From ENR-C587 sp942493235 (GTDB taxonomy: Bacteria > Bacteroidota > Ignavibacteria > Kapaibacteriales > UBA2268), in assembly GCA_942493235.1 (NCBI GenBank), contig OW818676.1:2976001-3040000 (forward strand): a stretch of DNA of 64,000 nt, in the 5' to 3' direction. The notes under the pieces are model-generated. The model did no database searches. It worked only from the letters and a program-made list of their open reading frames with translations, and had not been told where the DNA came from. Shown here one piece after another: positions 9,487 through 16,816 of the stretch (position 1 is the first letter of the stretch; the number at the start of each line of letters is the position of its first letter). A program made the translations under genes and the position numbers.

Positions 9487-10325
9487 CCCCTGCCTACGCT
9501 CTGCGTGGGCAGGGGGGGGTCATAGAGAGTTTATTAATTAGGACATTCCTACGCAGAGCATAGGAATGAGAGAAAGATTCTAATTGTAAGTTTTACTCCT
9601 GCCCACGCTCTGCGTGGGAAGGACAACGAGTCGAGGAAATTATGGGTAGTAGTTCTTATAAAATTTATAATAATAATTTTCCATATTTTGTTACATCAAG
9701 TGTTGTCGGATGGATTGAATTATTTATATTCCCTGAAATAACCAAAATACTAATTGATTCGTTAAATCTTTTAGTTGAGAATAAAAGAATTATTATATAT
9801 GGATACGTAATTATGAAAGACCATTTGCATTTAATTGTAAAAGCAGATGATTTATCGAAAGAAATTTCAAATTTTAAATCATTTACAGCAAGACAAAGCA
9901 TAGAGTATTTTAAAAAAAATAGAAATTATTTAATATTGCAAAAACTAAGAAATTTGAAATTAAAAAGTAAGAATGATAGAGAGTATCAGTTTTGGCAAGA
10001 AGGTTTTCATCCTAAACAGATTAATTCAATAGAAATTCTTTATCAAAAACTTGATTATATTCACAACAATCCTATTAGAAAATCATTTGTTGAGAATATT
10101 TATGATTGGAAATTATCTAGTGCTTGTGATTATAACGGAAATAAAGGATTAATAAAAGTGTTTACTGATTGGTATAGTAAACTGTAGATAATCCATTCCT
10201 ACAAAGTACATAGGAATGAGAGAAAGATTCTGATTGTAAGTTTTACTCCTGCCTACGCTCTGCGAGGGCAGGGGCGCATAGAGAGTTTATTAATTAGGAC
10301 ATATTCCTACGCAGAGCTTAGGAAT
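9487..10325 (+). mobile_element. REP hairpin array with embedded RAYT transposase
   Basis: Six hairpins alternate between a large type (CCTGCC-ACGCTCTGCG-TGGGCAGG like; 9487-9515, 9598-9622, 10248-10274) and a small type (CATTCCTA-CGCAGAGCA-TAGGAATG like; 9545-9569, 10194-10218, 10303-10325). Order is large, small, large, gene, small, large, small, joined by conserved spacers such as GAGAGTTTATTAATTAGGAC and AGAAAGATTCT. Removing the gene would leave a continuous alternating array. Both hairpin types share the GCTCTGCG / CGCAGAGC core. This is the arrangement expected for a REP-associated tyrosine transposase and its own substrate. Confidence 0.85.
9642..10187 (+). CDS. REP-associated tyrosine transposase (RAYT, Y1_Tnp family)
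   Basis: A complete 181-residue protein. It carries the HuH metal-binding motif as DHLHLIV (His61 and His63) and the catalytic tyrosine in YIHNNPIRKSFV (about Tyr139), with KSFTARQ between them as in the IS200/IS605-related RAYT clade. The start is set by GAGGAAATT before the ATG. RAYTs nick single-stranded REP hairpins; REP hairpins flank it on both sides here. It lies inside the prkA module on the same strand as its neighbours, so read-through transcription is likely. The frame looks intact. Confidence 0.93.
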   Translation: MGSSSYKIYNNNFPYFVTSSVVGWIELFIFPEITKILIDSLNLLVENKRIIIYGYVIMKDHLHLIVKADDLSKEISNFKSFTARQSIEYFKKNRNYLILQKLRNLKLKSKNDREYQFWQEGFHPKQINSIEILYQKLDYIHNNPIRKSFVENIYDWKLSSACDYNGNKGLIKVFTDWYSKL

Positions 10326-10415
10326 GAGAGAGGTTCTATATTGTTTTCAATTATTATCCTGGTGCTTATTATATTAATATCAGAAATTCAAATATAAATA
10401 TTACCGAAAGTTTTA

Positions 10416-11330
10416 ATGTTATTAAATAAAAATTCAATGCTAAAAAAAACTATTATTATTATACTATTGAGTGTGATTCTATTTCCAAATAGAGCGACTT
10501 CTCATTCGGAAAATGATTTATGGGATTTTCTTAGTTATATGACAAAAGTCTCTTATCAACAGACTAATGTATTTAATAAAAGGAATGGGATTTATGATTT
10601 TAATATAGGATTAAATATTTCCCGAATACCACATTCCCTTGATTCTGTTCCCGAGAAACTCCCTCTATATTACGGTGCAAATATTGAATTATTTGACCTA
10701 AATCCGGGGTATAAACTTTATAATGATAAGGATTTATCATATTACTTTTTTGATTTCAGCTTACTTAAATTAAAAAATCTAACTGAATTTAATATAATAG
10801 CCCCGCATTTTATTATCGGAATGGATATCCGCTTAATTGATAAAGATACAAAACTTTATAGTACACAAGATTATAATTGGCTATCAGCAGGATTAGAATT
10901 AGGCTATGAATTCTTCAGCAATAGCAATAATATTAGTGTTTTACCTGAAATATATTTTCAATTAGGTGTTCGTTCTTTTAAAATTGATACAGTAAATTTC
11001 AAAGGATTAGATGAAAATAATCAAGAAACAAAATGGGAGTTTTTAAGGGGTGGCTTTAAATTAAGAACAGCATATAAATACTTATCTCTTGAATACGACA
11101 TTCAAGCCGGAGTGATGAAAAATACCGATTTAATTGAGCAATCAGTAAAACTTTCGTATTCATTTGTACGTTCGGACTGGATAATCGGGGGACTATTTTT
11201 AGATTATAAAAATAATGTTTATCAAATCGAACAATACAAAAATGAACAAAAGGAAACAGTAAGTTTTAATAATCAATGCTTGAATTTCGGTCTTTTTATA
11301 AAACCATTTGCGTTATCTGGGAATTTTTAG
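10416..11330 (+). CDS. Outer-membrane beta-barrel-like protein in the PrkA module
   Basis: A 304-residue protein with an N-terminal signal peptide (LKKTIIIILLSVILFPNRA, cleavage near residue 30). The rest alternates aromatic and polar residues in short strands (YFFDFSLLKLKNLTEF, FIIGMDIRLIDKDTKL, LSAGLELGYEFF, YLSLEYDIQAGVM, SDWIIGGLFLDYKN), which suggests a small beta barrel. I do not recognise a named family. It sits between the transposase cassette and the DUF444 gene, 34 bp before the latter, on the same strand. An envelope protein is not a standard member of PrkA/DUF444/SpoVR clusters, so it may be a lineage-specific partner or an unrelated gene brought in with the cassette. Confidence 0.6.
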   Translation: MLLNKNSMLKKTIIIILLSVILFPNRATSHSENDLWDFLSYMTKVSYQQTNVFNKRNGIYDFNIGLNISRIPHSLDSVPEKLPLYYGANIELFDLNPGYKLYNDKDLSYYFFDFSLLKLKNLTEFNIIAPHFIIGMDIRLIDKDTKLYSTQDYNWLSAGLELGYEFFSNSNNISVLPEIYFQLGVRSFKIDTVNFKGLDENNQETKWEFLRGGFKLRTAYKYLSLEYDIQAGVMKNTDLIEQSVKLSYSFVRSDWIIGGLFLDYKNNVYQIEQYKNEQKETVSFNNQCLNFGLFIKPFALSGNF

Positions 11331-11363
11331 AAAAGAATATAAAACAAACATAAAGCGAATATT

Positions 11364-12728
11364 ATGCAAAATATTAAAAATAGTGAAAATAAAAATCTAA
11401 GTTCTGCAATAGAAAAGAATATTGAGGTTGAAAAACCTTTTATGAAAGACGATCATAGTGTTCCTAATATAGAAACTACTTCAAATGATTATTTCTCGGG
11501 ATTATATTCTAAAATTAATGATTTTATTGTTTTCGGAGGTCATCTGCCTCATTCGGACTCCAACAAAGTAAGCCTTCAGACTATTGAAGATTTACTTGAT
11601 AGAGATAAACAGAGAGAAGATGACGGCTTCCCCCGCCGTATTAAGCTTGGTAAAGTTGCAAGATCCGGCAGAGGCAATCAAAAGCAGATTATACTTGTGC
11701 CGACCACAACCGAACCGAAATTTTACCACGACAGCTCTACTACAAACGAAGAGGAAACTACCGGTGGCAGTGGAGAGGGGCAAGAGGGTGAAGTAATCGG
11801 CGAGGAGCAGGCACAGCCTCAAGAGGGCGAAGGCGAAGGTCAGGGAGCCGGTCAAGGCTCTGATTCAAATCACGAAATCGAATCCCAAGCTTATGATTTA
11901 GGCAGAGTATTAACCGAAAAATTCCAACTCCCAAATATTAAAGATAAAGGCAAAAAGAAATCTTTAAATAAGTATGTGTATGACCTTACCGATACCAACA
12001 GAGGCTCCGGTCAGGTATTAGACCACATTCGGACGCTTAAAAGAGTAGTAAAAACAAATATAATGCTCGGCAATATAAGCGGAGATGAGCCTATTGCTCC
12101 GGAAGATTTATTGATGTCTCCACAGGATAATATTTATCGCGTATTATCACCGGAGAAGGATTTTGAGACTCAGGCATTAGTATTTTTTGTTCGCGATTAT
12201 TCCGGCTCTATGCAGGGAAAGCCGACCGAGACTATAGTAACCCAGCATTTGTTTATATATAGCTGGCTAATGTTCCAATATCAAAATAATGTAGAGACCC
12301 GATTCATTCTACATGACAATTCGGCAAAAGTAGTTCCTGATTTTTATACTTATCATAATTCAAACGTAGCCGGCGGTACTAATGTATTCCCTGCATTTGA
12401 ATTAGTTAACAAAATTATCGAAGATGAACACCTTGCGAAAGATTATAATATTTATATTTTTTATGGAACTGATGGCGACGACTGGGACGAAGACGGGAAA
12501 AAAGCTCTCGAAGCAATTAATAAATTATTGACTTATGCCAACAGGCTCGGTATAACAATTGCTAAAAACAATTGGTCTTCAGGCGGACAGACCATAGTTG
12601 AAAAATATATTGAGAGGTCTGGCTTACTTAAAGATAAAGCAAAACTAATAAAATTAGATACAATAGAATCTCAATCCGCTAATGAAAACAGAATAATTGA
12701 CGGAATAAAGAAGTTAGTTGAGAATTAA
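11364..12728 (+). CDS. yeaH: DUF444 (YeaH/YhbH) von Willebrand factor A-like protein
   Basis: A 454-residue cytoplasmic protein. Residues about 60-110 include the family N-terminal segment (DRDKQREDDGFPRRIKLGKV). Residues about 130-170 form a low-complexity Glu/Gly/Gln linker. The C-terminal half is a VWA-like domain with a metal-ion-dependent adhesion motif DYSGSM (Asp278) and GGTNVFPAFEL, and ends with the aspartate-rich GTDGDDWDEDG. DUF444 proteins are co-encoded with PrkA kinase and SpoVR proteins; in enterobacteria YeaG and YeaH act together in stress. Here it follows the outer-membrane protein gene and precedes spoVR by 184 bp that contain REP-like repeats. Confidence 0.9.
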   Translation: MQNIKNSENKNLSSAIEKNIEVEKPFMKDDHSVPNIETTSNDYFSGLYSKINDFIVFGGHLPHSDSNKVSLQTIEDLLDRDKQREDDGFPRRIKLGKVARSGRGNQKQIILVPTTTEPKFYHDSSTTNEEETTGGSGEGQEGEVIGEEQAQPQEGEGEGQGAGQGSDSNHEIESQAYDLGRVLTEKFQLPNIKDKGKKKSLNKYVYDLTDTNRGSGQVLDHIRTLKRVVKTNIMLGNISGDEPIAPEDLLMSPQDNIYRVLSPEKDFETQALVFFVRDYSGSMQGKPTETIVTQHLFIYSWLMFQYQNNVETRFILHDNSAKVVPDFYTYHNSNVAGGTNVFPAFELVNKIIEDEHLAKDYNIYIFYGTDGDDWDEDGKKALEAINKLLTYANRLGITIAKNNWSSGGQTIVEKYIERSGLLKDKAKLIKLDTIESQSANENRIIDGIKKLVEN

Positions 12729-12734
12729 ATTTTT

Positions 12735-12872
12735 GAAACCCCTTTGGGTGGGGTAAAATGATTTGTAATTTTAAGAACCCCCTCCCCCAGCCCCTCACCA
12801 CTGGGGAGGGGAGTTAGAAGAAAAATATCTTTAAGCCTTTCCCTTGGGGAGGGTTTGGGTGGGGTTGAAATG
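12735..12872. repeat. GC-rich REP-like repeats between DUF444 and spoVR genes
   Basis: Two inverted copies of a motif containing CCCTCCCC/GGGGAGGG are present, with the flanks AACCCCACCC(AAA)... and ...TTTAAG. The same motif occurs at about 32940-32985 and 33108-33150. The pair can form a long hairpin in the intercistronic RNA and could separate DUF444 from spoVR expression. Confidence 0.65.
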
Positions 12873-12912
12873 ATTTTAGAATAAATAAACTAAAAATATA
12901 TCGGATAAAAAT

Positions 12913-14526
12913 ATGCAAATAATCGACCAACACACTAAAGCTATAATGGAAGAGTGTAAAATACGCTCTAAAGCTGCCGGGCTCAACTTTGACGCTGAAT
13001 CTATCGAGTATATAGTTACCAATAGAGATATGATCGAATTATCCCCAAAAGTGATGATTCCTACATTATACGACTATTGGGTAAATGATGTTGAAGTGCT
13101 CAAAGGTGCCGGAGTATATAAACTATATCCGAATAATCCTTATGAGACTGTGATTAATTCACGACCGGCAATTTCTTACTATAATGATAATAATCCTGAT
13201 TGGCTCAATATTATGATATTCTATCATGTATTGGGGCATATAGATTTTTTCCAGAATAATATTATGTTCGAGCATACTTATAATGAGGATTTTGTCGGGA
13301 AAGCTCTTGCCGATAAACGCTTAATTGCATCTTTAAGAAGTGAATACGGCAGATGGGTAGATTATGTAATCGAATTTGCTCGCAGTATAGACAATTTAGT
13401 CGGTTATTTCGACTTGGTAGCTAAGCGTCAGTTCCCTAAAGAATTATTACCCGGTTCAAAATTGGAATTCTACTTTGGCGAGTTCTTGCAGAATATTGAG
13501 AAAGTACCCGATCATGCTGTCTATAACGAAATTGATAAATATAACAAGGCAATTGAAAATAATGCCGACGTAGGCGAGAATTCTTTCTTTGCCGAAGTTA
13601 AACTTAAATATCCCGAATTTCAAGCCAAATATGAGCGTTTTATGGCTCAGGAGAACTTGACCCCTGCTACTGATATTTTGGAATTTATACGTGATAATTC
13701 AAAATTTCTCAATAACGAATCAAATCAATGGATGAAATCGGTTATTAATATCGTTCGTGATACCGGAATTTATTTTGCTCCGCAGGGACGCTCTAAAATT
13801 ATTAATGAGGGCTGGGCAAGCTACTGGCATGATACTTTATTCCGCCAAGATGAACGTATTAAGGGTCATGAATCTGCTTTTGCCGTGATTAATGCAGGAG
13901 TTACTTCTATTAGCCGCGTAGGGCTTAATCCTTATGCTATCGGTCTTAGATTAATTCAGCATATTGAAGACATGGCAAACAAAGGCAAGATGAATTTCTA
14001 TTTTCAAAAACTACTTAATATAGAAGAACGTGAAAATTATAATAGTGGAATTAATAAAGGAAGAGAAGCTATATTTAATTTGCGTAAGTATTTCTCTGAT
14101 TTTACACTGATTAACACATTTGTATCTCAAGATTTCGTTGACGAGTATAATCTTTTCGTAGTCGGGCAACGTTATAATGAGCAGAGAGGCACTATCGAAT
14201 ATTATATAAAGAGCAAAAAAGCCGCTGACTATAAACAAATGCTTTTAGACAGCCTTTATCATCCACCGGTAATCAGTATTAATTATGAGAAAACTACTCC
14301 TGATAATCTGTATTTGGTTCATAGATTTGAAGGTAAAGAACTCTATAAACCATATATAGGCGATACAATGTTAGGAATTGAATATCTATGGGGCGGGCAG
14401 GTGCAATTGGAATCAACAGATATAGTTGCTAAAAAAATATTAAGCGATTCTGACAAACAACAATATGATTACCGTAAGGTTTTATATACTTGTAAAGATA
14501 AAAAAATGAGTAAGGTGGCTATTTAA
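12913..14526 (+). CDS. spoVR: SpoVR family protein (YcgB-like)
   Basis: A 537-residue protein of the SpoVR/YcgB family. Recognisable segments are the N-terminal YDYWVNDVEVLKGAGVY, MIFYHVLGHIDFF (a histidine-containing helix), IINEGWASYWHDTLFRQ and NPYAIGLRLIQHIEDMANKG. In Bacillus the family is linked to spore cortex formation, but it is widespread in non-sporulating bacteria, always near PrkA and DUF444, where its biochemical role is unresolved. Length is close to the E. coli homologue. The stop codon (TAA, 14524-14526) is immediately followed by the start of the next gene at 14527, so the two are translationally linked. Confidence 0.93.
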   Translation: MQIIDQHTKAIMEECKIRSKAAGLNFDAESIEYIVTNRDMIELSPKVMIPTLYDYWVNDVEVLKGAGVYKLYPNNPYETVINSRPAISYYNDNNPDWLNIMIFYHVLGHIDFFQNNIMFEHTYNEDFVGKALADKRLIASLRSEYGRWVDYVIEFARSIDNLVGYFDLVAKRQFPKELLPGSKLEFYFGEFLQNIEKVPDHAVYNEIDKYNKAIENNADVGENSFFAEVKLKYPEFQAKYERFMAQENLTPATDILEFIRDNSKFLNNESNQWMKSVINIVRDTGIYFAPQGRSKIINEGWASYWHDTLFRQDERIKGHESAFAVINAGVTSISRVGLNPYAIGLRLIQHIEDMANKGKMNFYFQKLLNIEERENYNSGINKGREAIFNLRKYFSDFTLINTFVSQDFVDEYNLFVVGQRYNEQRGTIEYYIKSKKAADYKQMLLDSLYHPPVISINYEKTTPDNLYLVHRFEGKELYKPYIGDTMLGIEYLWGGQVQLESTDIVAKKILSDSDKQQYDYRKVLYTCKDKKMSKVAI

Positions 14527-15081
14527 ATGAAAAAAGAAAAAGTAGGCGACGATTTAAAAGAGATTCTCTTAGAACAAGACAAAAAAATATTAGTTAAATT
14601 AATTATCAAGCAGGCAAATAAATATCCCGAATTTCTTAGCTCTCTGATTATGGAATACGGCGATAAAGAGGAATACGAGCAAGAACTTTTTGATAAATAT
14701 TCGGTATTGATTGGCAATGCTTTGAAGTCAGGAACAAGATACAGAACTGCCCAATTGCATAATTATCAAGTAATTAAGGATGCCGTTAAGTTACTGAATG
14801 TATTCTGCAAGCATTGTAATAATAAAATTTTAGAAGCAGACCTGACTATGCAAATATTAAGATATATTTTCAAATATTTTGATGATGATTTTGATACCGC
14901 ATTCGTAAAATTCGATAATAAAACGGCTATCACTTTACAGAGAGCAGTAAATTTAGTTACAAAAAAAATACATCCCGATTTTCAATCAGATTATATAGAA
15001 GAGCTTAACCAGATGATAACGTTTATTAAATCAAAAAGCAATTCTCTTGATTCGGTATATAAATTGGAAATTATAAAATAG
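14527..15081 (+). CDS. Hypothetical 184-residue protein translationally linked to SpoVR
   Basis: The ATG begins directly after the spoVR stop codon. The product is charged, helical and has no signal peptide or membrane segment: KKEKVGDDLKEILLEQDKKI, then YPEFLSSLIMEYGDKEEYEQ, and a C-terminal NQMITFIKSKSNSL. The pattern of amphipathic helices around DFDTAFVKFDNKTAITLQRA suggests an all-alpha, HEAT-like or adaptor-like fold, but I do not recognise a family. Tight linkage to spoVR makes a role in the PrkA/SpoVR pathway likely. It is the last gene of the cluster. Confidence 0.7.
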   Translation: MKKEKVGDDLKEILLEQDKKILVKLIIKQANKYPEFLSSLIMEYGDKEEYEQELFDKYSVLIGNALKSGTRYRTAQLHNYQVIKDAVKLLNVFCKHCNNKILEADLTMQILRYIFKYFDDDFDTAFVKFDNKTAITLQRAVNLVTKKIHPDFQSDYIEELNQMITFIKSKSNSLDSVYKLEIIK

Positions 15082-15217
15082 GCTTATATAAAAATATCAA
15101 TTGCTAATACTGTTGGAAATTATGAGATTTGAGTTTCTTCTCTATTCAACCTAACGCCTTAGAGACAGTGTAATAACCTTTGATTACTACCTTTACTCTA
15201 TGTAACACCACGCTGAA

Positions 15218-15420
15218 GAGGCTGTGTAAAAACCTTTGATTGCTACCGTTTTTTCAACAAAAACAAAGTACTCAAAATCTCTGATGAGGTTGTCTAAAAA
15301 GTAAAAGCATTTCAAAATCGTCATTCTGAGTGCAACGAAGAATCCAGAATTATCAATAAGTTAGCTTAATCTAGATTCTTCACTGCGTTCAGAATGACAA
15401 CTTTTTAGTCAGCCTCTTGA
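15218..15420. mobile_element. MITE-1 copy B, right end truncated to the inner repeat
   Basis: It starts with GAGGCTGTGTAAAAACC like copies A and C and is nearly identical to them through the hairpin region. It stops at ACTTTTTAGTCAGCCTC, which is the inverse of the internal GAGGTTGTCTAAAAAGT end. It therefore lacks the outer right 50 bp found in copies A and C. This shows that the inner repeat pair is a real element boundary. Confidence 0.75.
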
Positions 15421-15487
15421 ACAAATGGAAATTGAAAATTTTATAGTTTTGCAACAGACTTATTTTTTTAATTTCAACAATAAAATA

Positions 15488-15627
15488 AGGGCATTGCAAA
15501 AGTCCAAAATATTTAATTACTGTTAATCTTTCAAAGTTTTTTAAACTTCTAAGTGCTTATCAACCCTACGGTTAACCGTAGGGTTGATAAATGAGAAATA
15601 AAAATTATATAGTTTTGCAACAGACTT
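15488..15627. mobile_element. MITE-2 copy 1 (about 140 bp)
   Basis: Ends read AAGGGCATTGCAAAAGTCC on the left and the inverse-type GTTTTGCAACAGACTT on the right. A perfect 26-bp palindrome with core ACGGTTAACCGT lies at 15561-15586. The reverse complement of 36970-37112 matches it along its full length. It has no coding capacity. Confidence 0.75.
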
Positions 15628-15639
15628 AATATTATATTA

Positions 15640-16788
15640 TTACTTTTTTATTGGTTTCAATTCTCTAAGCTCACGAACAGCTTTTATGAATAATTCAATA
15701 TCTTCTACTGTTGTAAATGAAGAAGGACTGACTCTGATTGTTCCCCAAGGCTCAGCTCCAATTGCTTTCAATAATAGAGGTGCACAGTGAAGTCCGGTAC
15801 GAACCATAATGTCAAAAGCCGAATCAAAGAAATAGCCGGCTTCTTCAGGCACAAAACCTTCTACATTAAAACAGAAATTAGTATAGCTTGTTTTCTCGGT
15901 TCTATTATAAATAGTAATACCGGGTTCATCTTTAAGTTCATTAATCATCATCTTAACTAATTTTTCTTTTTGCAGACGTAAGTTTTCTACCCCTTTTTTA
16001 AGAATGTAGTTTACACCGGCTCCAAGAGCAGCAATACCCGGTAAATTCGGTGTTCCTGCTTCATAATGAATCGGGAAACCTTCAGGCTGATACAAAACTT
16101 CGCTATATGTACCGGTACCGCCTACTTTTAATGGTCTTGGGTTTAGTCCGGGCTTAATATAAAGTCCACCAGTACCCATTATTCCATATAATGATTTATG
16201 ACCGGTAAAAGCAAGATAGTCAATATCCATATCTTGAACATCAATAGGTACATTACCGGCTGATTGCGAACCGTCAACTATTAATATGCAATTATGAGCA
16301 TGAGCAATTTCAGATATTCTCTTTATGTCTAATACAGTACCGGTTACGTTTGACGCATGATTTACAATCACAGCAGCCGTATCCGGGCGAATAGCTTTTT
16401 CGATTGCTTCCGGTGCTACATAAGCAGCAGAATCACAAGGGACGAATGTAACTTTGATTTCGCCGTTACGCTCAAGATGCTTCAATGGTCTGATTACAGA
16501 ATTATGCTCGATTTCGGTAGTTACTACATGCTTCCCTTTAATATCTATTCCGTGTATAGCTAAATTAAGAGATTCCGTAGAACCTGAAGTAAGAACAATT
16601 TGCAGTGGGTCTGCAATGTTAAATAATTTTGCTAAGCTCTGACGACAAAGATAAACCACGTCATCGTTTTCTCTTTCTAAACCGGTTCTTGATGAATGAC
16701 AAGGTAGCTCAACAACATTTTGCATGAGTACATCTATCACTTCTTGTGGTTTTGGAAATGTAGTTGCAGTATTGTTTAAATAGATCAT
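15640..16788 (-). CDS. Cysteine desulfurase-family aminotransferase class V (EF2568 type)
   Basis: A 382-residue PLP enzyme. It begins IYLNNTATTFPKPQEV, has the SGSTESLNLAIHG substrate loop, ASNVTGTVLDI, the aspartate of VDGSQSAGNV, and the PLP lysine in FTGHKSLYG (Lys198). A cysteine sits in RTGLHCAPL (Cys335), the position of the persulfide-forming cysteine in this subfamily. Such enzymes release sulfur from cysteine or selenocysteine; the EF2568 subgroup is often accessory to IscS/SufS. No isc or suf gene is next to it, so its sulfur acceptor is unknown. The giant secreted protein gene lies 28 bp upstream on the same strand; co-transcription is possible but not functionally suggestive. Confidence 0.87.
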   Translation of the reverse strand: MIYLNNTATTFPKPQEVIDVLMQNVVELPCHSSRTGLERENDDVVYLCRQSLAKLFNIADPLQIVLTSGSTESLNLAIHGIDIKGKHVVTTEIEHNSVIRPLKHLERNGEIKVTFVPCDSAAYVAPEAIEKAIRPDTAAVIVNHASNVTGTVLDIKRISEIAHAHNCILIVDGSQSAGNVPIDVQDMDIDYLAFTGHKSLYGIMGTGGLYIKPGLNPRPLKVGGTGTYSEVLYQPEGFPIHYEAGTPNLPGIAALGAGVNYILKKGVENLRLQKEKLVKMMINELKDEPGITIYNRTEKTSYTNFCFNVEGFVPEEAGYFFDSAFDIMVRTGLHCAPLLLKAIGAEPWGTIRVSPSSFTTVEDIELFIKAVRELRELKPIKK

Positions 16789-16816
16789 TTTACTTTTCTT
16801 TTAATTGTTAAAATAT

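Larger units (their letters stand above)
15082..15639. repeat. Repeat-filled gap: MITE-1 and MITE-2 side by side
   Basis: After 70 bp of AT-rich DNA comes a degenerate GAGACAGTGTAATAACC end (about 15170), then a MITE-1 copy at 15218-15420, an isolated MITE-2 end (TAGTTTTGCAACAGACTTA, about 15445-15462) and a complete MITE-2 at 15488-15627. No gene or obvious terminator for the PrkA module was found other than these hairpins. Confidence 0.7.
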
